Source of the DNA: Sphingobacteriales bacterium
GTDB taxonomy: Bacteria; Bacteroidota; Bacteroidia; Chitinophagales; Chitinophagaceae
Direction: 5' to 3'
NCBI GenBank assembly: GCA_016200915.1
Contig: JACQDV010000055.1
Coordinates: 1 to 64,000 of the forward strand
DNA length: 64,000 nucleotides
Below the pieces are notes generated by a model. That model searched no databases. It worked only from the letters and a program-made list of their open reading frames with translations, and was not told where the DNA came from. Made by a program: the position numbers and the translations under genes. Shown piece after piece: positions 1-7,011 of this stretch; the stretch's first letter is position 1, and each line of letters starts with the position of its first letter.

Positions 1-125
1 CGAAATCCCTGGCAGGGTTAAAAACAAGACTGATAACTAAGATTGCCGCAACTACATTGCTCCAATGGATTAATTATCAGAATCAAAAACCAATTAATCA
101 TTTAAAACATGCCTTGGCGGCTTAA
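1..125 (+). mobile_element. Transposase C-terminal fragment (IS982-like), cut by window start
   Basis: A frame open from the window edge (first full codon at 3) encodes about 40 residues ending in KPINHLKHALAA and a TAA stop at 123-125. The basic, Leu/Ile-rich end with a QWINYQN stretch looks like the C-terminus of an IS982-family DDE transposase, recalled from family knowledge rather than searched. The upstream part is outside the window, so it cannot be said whether the element is intact. The putative right end of the element follows directly at 125-138. Confidence 0.45.
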
Positions 126-138
126 TCGCACAACGGGT
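125..138. repeat. Candidate right terminal inverted repeat of the insertion sequence
   Basis: Directly after the transposase stop lies ATCGCACAACGGGT, whose reverse complement begins ACCCGTTGTGCG. An ACCC start is typical of IS982-family ends. The left end is outside the window, so the pairing cannot be checked. The next gene starts 24 bases further on. Confidence 0.35.
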
Positions 139-161
139 TACTAATATTAAAATCATATAAA

Positions 162-437
162 ATGAAAGAAGCCATATTTATTATTGCTTACATATTGGGT
201 GTTTATTTTTTATTTTCTTTTTTTAAAACCCGCTATATCAGCAAATACAAATGGTGGAAACCAATTCAATATACAATCACCATTTTGCTGTTTGTCTGCT
301 TATTCTATAAAAGAATAGATTGGCCCGGTAAATCAGGAAATATCACTTTAACTTTTCTGCTCTTTGTATCCTTGATAGGATATTTTGTTTTTAAGGTATA
401 CAGTGAAACGAGGCTATTGAATAAACAAGAAAAATAA
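162..437 (+). CDS. Small integral membrane protein, function unknown
   Basis: This 91-residue protein is not recognised. It has three hydrophobic segments, at about residues 4-22, 34-50 and 58-80, separated by short basic loops, and a charged tail (ETRLLNKQEK). It starts at ATG 162 after an A-rich stretch, normal for Bacteroidota starts. It is a single gene between the insertion-sequence end and a strong terminator at 462-498, so it is probably transcribed alone. No catalytic or binding motif is visible. Confidence 0.6.
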   Translation: MKEAIFIIAYILGVYFLFSFFKTRYISKYKWWKPIQYTITILLFVCLFYKRIDWPGKSGNITLTFLLFVSLIGYFVFKVYSETRLLNKQEK

Positions 438-461
438 TTTATACGATACTTTTATTCACTG

Positions 462-498
462 AAAGGTATCAGGTACTGAAAACCTGATACCTTTTTTT
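462..498 (+). terminator. Rho-independent terminator after the small membrane protein
   Basis: A perfect 13-bp stem (462-474 with 482-494) closes a 7-nt loop and runs into seven T residues at 492-498. It ends the transcript of the small membrane protein gene. The next gene starts only 10 bases later, with a -7-like TAAGTTTA at 500-507 touching its ATG. Confidence 0.85.
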
Positions 499-507
499 GT
501 AAGTTTA

Positions 508-1371
508 ATGATGAAATGGAGAAAGCTTATGAGAATATCTTTTCGTGTATTTGCAATCTTCCTCATATTGTGGCTGATAATGGCACAGAGCTGTATGAAA
601 TTTAAAATAAGTGACAGCAAAGCCAAAGAAGAATTTAAACAGGCAGGTGTTAACCTCACTACTGTTACCACTAAAGTAGGTGAACGAAATATTCATTACG
701 CAAAAACCGGTAACGATAGTTTTCCAACCATAATTTTTGTGCATGGTTCTCCCGGAAGCTGGGATGCATTTGCACAATACATGCAGGACTCAGCTTTACT
801 TACTAAATACCGAATGATTTCTTTTGACCGTCCGGGATTTGGTAACAGCGATTATGGTGATGCAGAACATATGAGTAAACAAGCTGAATTAATTGAGTCG
901 GTCATTAAGCAATTACAAAATGGTAAACCTATGTATCTCGTTGGTCATTCATTAGGCGGACCGATGATTGTATGGTTAGCCGGAGATAATCCAACCATGT
1001 ATGATGGCTTGGTTTTATTAGCCGCCAGTGTTGATCCTGCTGAAGAAAAAACTGAAGGTTGGAGAGGATTACTGGATAATGGCCCGCTGCGTTTATTTGT
1101 TCCCGGTGCTTTGCGTCCAAGTAACCGTGAATTAAAATTCTTTAAGAAAGATGTGTATGAACTGCAATCAAGATTTCCGAAAATAAAATGCAAAGTGTTT
1201 ATTGTACATGGTACCAAGGATACATTTGTACCTGTGGGCAATGCAGCGTATGCCGAAAAGAAATTAGTGAATGCTGTTTCGGTAGAAACCACTTTAATAC
1301 CCGGCGCTAATCATTTTATTCCCTGGCAGTATTATGATGTAATTAAGAATGTGCTGATGAAATTGTATTGA
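508..1371 (+). CDS. Alpha/beta-fold hydrolase, probably membrane-anchored or lipoprotein
   Basis: This is an alpha/beta hydrolase of 287 residues. The oxyanion motif HGSPGSW lies at about 79-85, the nucleophile elbow GHSLGG at 146-151 (Ser148), an acid candidate in HGTKDTF near 237 and the catalytic His269 in GANH, so the triad looks complete. The N-terminus is a hydrophobic helix ending MAQSC, a possible relaxed lipobox, which would place the enzyme on the periplasmic side of a membrane. The substrate cannot be deduced; esterase, epoxide hydrolase or lactonase are all possible. ATG codons at 508 and 511 both fit as start. It converges with the next gene across a shared hairpin. Confidence 0.85.
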   Translation: MMKWRKLMRISFRVFAIFLILWLIMAQSCMKFKISDSKAKEEFKQAGVNLTTVTTKVGERNIHYAKTGNDSFPTIIFVHGSPGSWDAFAQYMQDSALLTKYRMISFDRPGFGNSDYGDAEHMSKQAELIESVIKQLQNGKPMYLVGHSLGGPMIVWLAGDNPTMYDGLVLLAASVDPAEEKTEGWRGLLDNGPLRLFVPGALRPSNRELKFFKKDVYELQSRFPKIKCKVFIVHGTKDTFVPVGNAAYAEKKLVNAVSVETTLIPGANHFIPWQYYDVIKNVLMKLY

Positions 1372-1380
1372 CCTCCCTAA

Positions 1381-1411
1381 AACCTAACAGGTCTTAAAGA
1401 CCTGTTAGGTT
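1381..1411. terminator. Bidirectional terminator hairpin between convergent genes
   Basis: A nearly perfect palindrome with 14-bp arms (AACCTAACAGGTCT and its complement) around a 3-nt centre lies between the stop of the alpha/beta hydrolase and the stop of the convergent GH3 gene. A/T-rich tracts flank it on both sides, so it could end both transcripts. Confidence 0.8.
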
Positions 1412-4347
1412 TATTGTATTGCCTCATAAATCGCATCCTGTATTTTTCCCCTGATACCTAATGTTGAAAGAGTGGTATTACTACCTCCATCCGGTGTTAC
1501 CCGGTTGGAAAGAAAGATATAGATCAGATTAGATTTAGGATCAACCCATACACAGATACCGGTGTAACCTGTATGACCAAATGTTTCTGGTGACGCATTC
1601 TTACAGGGATAAGGTTCCTTTCTTGTTGCATTATCTTTTTCCGGTTTGTCAAAACCATATCCTCTCCTGCTGTTGTTACTATGATAGGCAGTGAACAATT
1701 CCACTGTCTCCGGTTTTAAATATTGTACACCATTAATAGTACCACCATTTAATATCATCTGCCATAACATAGCCAGGTCTTTTGCATTGCTGAATAATCC
1801 TGCATGACCGGCCACTTCATCAAACATTGCTGCGCCGGGATCATGTACGTCTCCATGCAACAACTGCCGGCGAAAAGCTTTTTCTTTTTCTGTTGGAGCA
1901 ATTTTATTTAATGCAAATTTATCTCTTGGTTTAAAGCCAGTAGTGGTTAATTGCATTGGTTCATAAAACGTTTTCTTCACATATTCATTCAACGACATTC
2001 CAGTTATTACTTCTACAATTTTTCCAAGGAAAATAAAATCATTATCGCTGTATATATAATTCCCGGTTACTCCCAACGGACTTTGCAGCATTCGTTTGTA
2101 CATCGTATCTCTCCAATCAGTACGCATGTACATTTTATCTGCCACACGAATCGTGTATTTCTTATCCGGTTTTGTTTTATAATATCCTTTTAATGGTTTG
2201 CCGGTAATGGTGTCAATCGTTTCTTTATAAAAAGGTATCCATGCCTGCAGTCCTGCCTGGTGTAATAATACATCTTCTAATTTCAACGACTCCTTATTTG
2301 AACCCTTTACCCATGGCAAATAATCACCCAATGTTTTTTTCATATCCAGCTTACCTTCCTCATATAATTTCATTACCGCTAAAGTTGTTGCTGAAATTTT
2401 TGTAACAGAAGCCAGATCATAAATTGTATTGACAGAAACTGCCTGCTTTTTATCATAATTGAAATGCCCAAATGCTTTGTTGTAGATTATTCGTCCGTCT
2501 TTTGCTGCTAACACTACACAACCAGGATATGCTTTTCTTTTTATACCATCCTTTGCAATAGAATCTATAATAGCCAGTTTGTTTGTATTAATCTTGAGTA
2601 TCGATGGATCAACAACCGGAAGATTGGTAGTGGTTAACCCAAGCCCATATTTAAACTGCGGACAAACAGTAACCGGTAATTTTCCTTTTGGTGTATTTAA
2701 GCCCTGCAATACATCTGCGGCTGCTTCCTGGAAAATAGCATCATCTTCATAACAGGCCAATAAGTTTTTTGCTTCGCATATATTCTTAACAGCATAAGGA
2801 TTACCAAAGAATAAGGAAATATTATTATCAGCTGATTGCAGTTGATTTAAAACAGCAACACCTGCATTGCTGATGTTAAAATTATTGCCCGGATAATTAG
2901 CATAACTATGAACTGCTGTAACAGTAACATCAAATTGTTTTAATGAATCAATAATAGATGTAACTCGTAAAGAATCTGTGTTTGCATTGATATAAACGAC
3001 TGTAGCAATATAATCTTTGATCATCCTTTTAGTAAAGGCATTAGCACTATCAATACCAATAGCTACATAAGCGATTTTCTTTTGTGTATGTTTTGCTAAA
3101 GGAAAGATAGCTTTGTTATCATTCTTTAATAAAGTGATGGCATTTTGAGCTACTATTTTTCTTTCTGACGGAACTGAAGCATTGATATCAGCAGATAAAC
3201 TTTCATATGATACAGCAGTAATGTTAGGCAACACATATTTATACTTTGCCATCAACACTCTTTTGGTGTGAGCATACACATCACTCCATTTCAATTTTTT
3301 GTTTTCAATAGCTTCTTTTATTTTACCAATAGCTGCCTGAATATCACCGGGCAGACATAGCATATCATTACCGGCAATAATAGCCTGTGCGGATGCTTCT
3401 CCATCAGGATAATATTTTTTTACACCCTGCATTTCCAATGCATCGGTAAACGTTAATCCCTGGTACTTCATTTCTTTCCGCATTAGCTGCGTAATATTTT
3501 TATAAGAAATAGAAGTAGGCTTGTTGGGTGTGTTATCAATAGCAGGTACACTTAAATGTGCAATCATCACACTGCTCACACCGGCTTTAAAAATTTGTTG
3601 AAAAGGATATAACTCAAGTTGCTGTAATTGCTTTTTTGTTTTGTTAATGACGGGTAAGTCTAAATGTGAATCAACGGCCACATCACCATGTCCCGGGAAG
3701 TGTTTAGCACAAGCCATGATACCGGCATCCTGCATTCCTTTCATAATGGCAATACCAAATTTTGCCACTTTGTATTTGTCTTCACCAAAAGAACGGAAGT
3801 TGATAACAGGGTTATTAGGATTATTATTTACATCTACCACCGGTGCGTAATCAACATGAATACCTATGCGTTTACATTGCTCACCAATTGCTTTGCCTAC
3901 ATTATAAATAATGCGTTCATCCTGCAAAGCACCCATGGTTAATTGGTAAGGAAACTTCTGTACACTATCCAGCATGCGCATACCCAGTCCCCATTCTCCA
4001 TCAATGGCAAACATGATGGGAGTTTGTGCAATAGTTTGATAATAGTTAATGAATTCCGCCTGCTTTACCGGTCCGCCCTGGAATAAACAAATGCTGCCGA
4101 TATTATATTTTTTTACAGCATCAGTTACCGCACTGTCTAACCAGGTGATCTTTTTTGTTTTAAGATCAATAGATGAAAGACGTACTACAATTAATTGTGC
4201 AATGCGCTGGTCATCGGTTAAACTATTAAATACACTGTCAACCCAATGCTGAGCTTTATTTACTTTAACGGTTTGTTGTGCATTGGTGGCAATAATGGAA
4301 ATACAAAAAAGAAAAGCGGCTGTTATTCTGATTATCATCTTAAACAA
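1411..4347 (-). CDS. GH3 beta-N-acetylglucosaminidase fused to a serine beta-lactamase-like domain
   Basis: The 978-residue protein has an export signal (ending near ATNAQQ) and three parts: GH3 N-terminal barrel (about 35-370), GH3 C-terminal domain (about 385-590) and a beta-lactamase/class C PBP-like domain (about 610-970). The NagZ signature KHFPGHGDV is at about 214-222, and the nucleophile Asp sits in TFTDALEMQGV near 300. The second enzyme has SVTK near 645 (SxxK), YSDN near 765 and HTG near 924. NagZ enzymes release GlcNAc from muropeptides. The second domain may act as esterase or peptidase on the same material; that pairing is inference. This fusion is known in Bacteroidota. Export suggests peptidoglycan turnover in the periplasm. 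Confidence 0.9.
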   Translation of the reverse strand: MFKMIIRITAAFLFCISIIATNAQQTVKVNKAQHWVDSVFNSLTDDQRIAQLIVVRLSSIDLKTKKITWLDSAVTDAVKKYNIGSICLFQGGPVKQAEFINYYQTIAQTPIMFAIDGEWGLGMRMLDSVQKFPYQLTMGALQDERIIYNVGKAIGEQCKRIGIHVDYAPVVDVNNNPNNPVINFRSFGEDKYKVAKFGIAIMKGMQDAGIMACAKHFPGHGDVAVDSHLDLPVINKTKKQLQQLELYPFQQIFKAGVSSVMIAHLSVPAIDNTPNKPTSISYKNITQLMRKEMKYQGLTFTDALEMQGVKKYYPDGEASAQAIIAGNDMLCLPGDIQAAIGKIKEAIENKKLKWSDVYAHTKRVLMAKYKYVLPNITAVSYESLSADINASVPSERKIVAQNAITLLKNDNKAIFPLAKHTQKKIAYVAIGIDSANAFTKRMIKDYIATVVYINANTDSLRVTSIIDSLKQFDVTVTAVHSYANYPGNNFNISNAGVAVLNQLQSADNNISLFFGNPYAVKNICEAKNLLACYEDDAIFQEAAADVLQGLNTPKGKLPVTVCPQFKYGLGLTTTNLPVVDPSILKINTNKLAIIDSIAKDGIKRKAYPGCVVLAAKDGRIIYNKAFGHFNYDKKQAVSVNTIYDLASVTKISATTLAVMKLYEEGKLDMKKTLGDYLPWVKGSNKESLKLEDVLLHQAGLQAWIPFYKETIDTITGKPLKGYYKTKPDKKYTIRVADKMYMRTDWRDTMYKRMLQSPLGVTGNYIYSDNDFIFLGKIVEVITGMSLNEYVKKTFYEPMQLTTTGFKPRDKFALNKIAPTEKEKAFRRQLLHGDVHDPGAAMFDEVAGHAGLFSNAKDLAMLWQMILNGGTINGVQYLKPETVELFTAYHSNNSRRGYGFDKPEKDNATRKEPYPCKNASPETFGHTGYTGICVWVDPKSNLIYIFLSNRVTPDGGSNTTLSTLGIRGKIQDAIYEAIQ

Positions 4348-4403
4348 GGGATTCGTGTTTAAAATTACGGGAATATTTTTTTGAAGATAGAAGTAAAAGT
4401 GAG

Positions 4404-4434
4404 AGTTGGCAGTTGCCAGTCGGCAGTTTGCAAC
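4404..4434. repeat. Period-7 tandem array (AGTTGGC-type)
   Basis: Four 7-nt units in phase: AGTTGGC, AGTTGCC, AGTCGGC, AGTTTGC. An array in the opposite orientation (4536-4564) lies about 100 bases downstream, so the two could pair in single-stranded form. It belongs to the dispersed heptamer family described under findings. Confidence 0.8.
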
Positions 4435-4535
4435 ACTAATTTGGATTTACTTAAACCTTTACTGCTTTAGATAATAAAATAGATTACAACTAAGACTTAG
4501 AACTGCTGGTTTTTCCAGAATTGAATAATATGAAA

Positions 4536-4564
4536 TGCCAACTGCCGACTGCCAACTGCCAACT
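4536..4564. repeat. Period-7 tandem array (AACTGCC-type), inverted partner of 4404-4434
   Basis: Units TGCCAAC, TGCCGAC, TGCCAAC, TGCCAAC repeat with a 7-nt period. They read as the complement of the array at 4404-4434. Confidence 0.8.
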
Positions 4565-4591
4565 TATAAAGTCGAATAATATTACTGAACG

Positions 4592-4616
4592 TACAAGAGC
4601 TTGCGAGGCAACAGGC
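4592..4616 (+). repeat. Copy of a dispersed intergenic repeat
   Basis: The stretch GTACAAGAGCTTGCGAGGCA matches, with two small differences, the complement of 24816-24838 (GTACAAGAGTGCGACGCAAC). Both copies are intergenic and both continue with an AAGCT-containing segment. The function is unknown. Confidence 0.55.
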
Positions 4617-4953
4617 GCTGCAACAGTGAACAAAAGCTGGTATCTAAACAATAAAAATGCCATGCCTTTCAGCATGACATATTATGTGTGGGTACGATTG
4701 GTCCTACTAATTGGGAACGGATAGTTTTCAGTGGGAGATAGACTCATCAAACGAGGTTCTTCTAAAGCAACAAATTATTGCCCAAAAACCGGACTTAAAA
4801 ACGGGGCCTGTTAGCATTCATTTGCAGGTAACGGGTAAAATTACATAATAGATGGCAAGTGAAGATGGGTGGTTGTATCCGAAAAAGATTTTTATCCTGC
4901 TCAAAAAGGTTTTAACAAGTTCATTTGTTTTCGGTAAAGCAGCCCGGTTTGGT

Positions 4954-4961
4954 TAACTTTG
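4954..4961 (+). promoter_or_regulatory. -7 promoter box of mutL
   Basis: TAACTTTG is an exact match to the Bacteroidota consensus TAnnTTTG. It places the transcription start at about 4966-4970. The TTG at 4959-4961 therefore lies inside the promoter and cannot be the start codon, which favours GTG 4980. No good -33 TTG at the 19-21 bp distance was seen. Confidence 0.65.
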
Positions 4962-4979
4962 CCGACTAAAATTTTTTCA

Positions 4980-6860
4980 GTGCCGGATATTATTCAGTTG
5001 TTGCCCGATAATATTGCCAACCAGATTGCTGCGGGTGAGGTGATTCAGCGTCCGGCCAGTGCGGTGAAGGAACTGATGGAAAATGCCATTGATGCCGGTG
5101 CCACTGAAATAAAACTTATCATCAACGATGCCGGTAAATCACTGATACAGGTGATTGATAATGGCAAAGGCATGAGTGAGACTGATGCAAGGATGAGTTT
5201 TGAAAGGCATGCTACTTCCAAAATAAAAGAGATAGATGACCTTTTCCGTATAAAAACGATGGGCTTTCGTGGTGAAGCGCTTGCTTCCATTGCGGCGGTT
5301 GCCCAGGTAGAATTAAAAACCAAAAGAGCAGAAGATACTACCGGTGTTTATATAGAAATAGAAAACAGCCTGGTGAAGAAACAAGAGCCGATTGCTGCGA
5401 ATAATGGCACCAGCATTGCCATGAAAAACGTTTTCTTTAATGTTCCTGCCCGAAGAAATTTTTTAAAAAGCAATGCGGCGGAGATGCGCCATATTGTAGA
5501 TGAGTTTACCCGTATAGCATTAGCCTTTCCTGAAATATTATTTACACTTACCAGTAACGGACAGGAAGTTTTTCATTTAGATAAAGGAACCTTAAAGCAG
5601 CGCATTGTACAACTCATGGGCAATAACTATAATGCCAAGTTGGTGAGTGTACAGGAGAATACCGATTATATGAACATTTATGGTTTTGTTGGTAAACCGG
5701 ATGCTGCTAAAAAAACCCGTGGTGATCAGTACTTCTTTGTCAACAACCGTTTTATTAAAAGTGCTTATCTCAATCATGCACTAATGACGGCTTATGATGA
5801 AATGATTGGTAAAGATGCTTTTCCAATGTATGTGTTGTTTATTGATCTTGACCCATCACAGATTGATATCAATGTTCATCCAACCAAACAGGAAATAAAA
5901 TTTGAAGATGAAAAGATTGTGTATGCCTTTGTACAAGCTGCAGTAAAACATGCACTGGCACAATTCAGCATTACTCCTACTTTAGATTTTGATTTGGATC
6001 CAACTATCCAAAAATTAGATGCGGTAAGTAAACCTTTCACTGAAGAAAAAAAATCAGCAACAGCTTCTTCTTCCTTATATCAAACCTTTACTCAAAAGAA
6101 CCAGGCACATAAAATTGAAAGCAAGAGTGAACTAAAGCATTGGAGAGATTTGTACCAGATAGCGGAGAAAAAGTTGACAGATGACAGTGGACAGTTGACA
6201 GGAAGCCAAAAGCAAGAAGTCGGAAGTCAGAAGTCAGAAGAGTATGTTATTGAGAATGTTGTTTCGCCTAAGCAATCTTTGTTTACGATTATAGAAGAGT
6301 ATAAGCCGGTTCAACTGCTCAACACTTATATAATTGTACAAACTAACCGCAGCTTTTTGCTCATTAACCAGCAGGGAACACATGAAAGAGTATTGTACGA
6401 ACGGTTTGCTGTAACTGCCCAGGGCAAAACTATTGCATCACAAAAAAGTTTATTCCCCTCCACACTTCAACTATCATCACAAGACGCAGTAATGCTGAGA
6501 GAACTGATTGGTGATCTGAATCAACTTGGTTATTTAATTGAACCTTTTGGTAACAATGCTTTTGTTATACAGGGAACACCAGCCGATGTGGAGCAGGGAA
6601 ATGAAAAAGCAGCTATTGAAAATTTATTAGAACAATACAAACATTTCTCCAGTGAGGTAAAGTTTTCCAAAAGAGAAAAGTTGATTCGGTCATTAGCATG
6701 GCAGCAATCCATTAAGCCTGGTAAAACGCTTACCAATAAAGAGATGGAAAATTTGATTGCTGATTTGTTCAATTGTACACAACCCAATGTAACACCTGAT
6801 GGCAATCCCACTTACATGGAATTTAAAGAAGATTATTTGAATAAACTTTTTGGAAAGTAA
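4980..6860 (+). CDS. mutL: DNA mismatch repair protein MutL
   Basis: MutL links MutS recognition to strand removal. The GHKL ATPase domain (1 to about 330) is canonical: IAAGEVIQRPASAVKELMENAIDAGA near 15-40, DNGKGM near 60, GFRGEAL near 95. A low-complexity linker (about 345-440) precedes the dimerisation domain. Where endonuclease-type MutL has DQHAxxE this protein has NQQGTHE (about 462-468), and the distal Cys/His motif reads PDGNPT (about 605), so metal-dependent nicking looks absent. The linker encodes two period-7 DNA arrays. GTG 4980 is chosen as start because the alternative TTG at 4959 is in the -7 box. The product is about 626 residues. Confidence 0.95.
   Translation: MPDIIQLLPDNIANQIAAGEVIQRPASAVKELMENAIDAGATEIKLIINDAGKSLIQVIDNGKGMSETDARMSFERHATSKIKEIDDLFRIKTMGFRGEALASIAAVAQVELKTKRAEDTTGVYIEIENSLVKKQEPIAANNGTSIAMKNVFFNVPARRNFLKSNAAEMRHIVDEFTRIALAFPEILFTLTSNGQEVFHLDKGTLKQRIVQLMGNNYNAKLVSVQENTDYMNIYGFVGKPDAAKKTRGDQYFFVNNRFIKSAYLNHALMTAYDEMIGKDAFPMYVLFIDLDPSQIDINVHPTKQEIKFEDEKIVYAFVQAAVKHALAQFSITPTLDFDLDPTIQKLDAVSKPFTEEKKSATASSSLYQTFTQKNQAHKIESKSELKHWRDLYQIAEKKLTDDSGQLTGSQKQEVGSQKSEEYVIENVVSPKQSLFTIIEEYKPVQLLNTYIIVQTNRSFLLINQQGTHERVLYERFAVTAQGKTIASQKSLFPSTLQLSSQDAVMLRELIGDLNQLGYLIEPFGNNAFVIQGTPADVEQGNEKAAIENLLEQYKHFSSEVKFSKREKLIRSLAWQQSIKPGKTLTNKEMENLIADLFNCTQPNVTPDGNPTYMEFKEDYLNKLFGK
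6172..6242. repeat. Two period-7 arrays inside the mutL linker
   Basis: Units AGTTGAC, AGATGAC, AGTGGAC, AGTTGAC, AGGAAGC run from 6172 to 6206, and AGAAGTC, GGAAGTC, AGAAGTC, AGAAGAG from 6215 to 6242. They encode the hydrophilic linker segment KLTDDSGQLTGSQKQEVG and what follows, keeping the frame open. The same unit types occur in intergenic arrays elsewhere in the window. Confidence 0.8.
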
Positions 6861-6901
6861 ATTTTGTCTGACTGTTTTACGGTCTGACCTTCGTACCGAC
6901 C

Positions 6902-6938
6902 TAAAAAAGCCGCTGGACGGTACGATGTCCAAACGGCT
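6902..6938 (-). terminator. Terminator for the PKD protein gene
   Basis: On the minus strand a hairpin (AGCCG pairing with CGGCT, plus inner GTCC/GGAC) at 6938-6908 is followed directly by six T residues. It lies 74 bases past the stop of the PKD-repeat gene. An internal loop makes it imperfect. Confidence 0.6.
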
Positions 6939-7011
6939 ATAATTAAAGCGCCAACTGTAAATTAAATGTGAGCCATCCGTCAGTTGACGAACGACCCACG
7001 GTGATAGGTGT

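Larger units (their letters stand above)
4348..4979. other. Long intergenic region with heptamer arrays and a dispersed repeat
   Basis: These 630 bases lie between the divergent GH3 and mutL genes, and no credible coding frame was found. They hold two period-7 arrays in opposite orientation (4404-4434 and 4536-4564), a hairpin from CTGG-TTTTT-CCAG at 4505-4518, a copy of a dispersed repeat (about 4592-4616), a CATGC/GCATG hairpin at about 4660-4676, and the mutL -7 box at 4954-4961. A TAATTTTA upstream of the GH3 ATG may be its -7 box. Confidence 0.6.

Noticed and set aside
4521-4724. Short frame in the gap before mutL
   Set aside because: It begins within a heptamer array and crosses the dispersed repeat; composition is unlike a protein.
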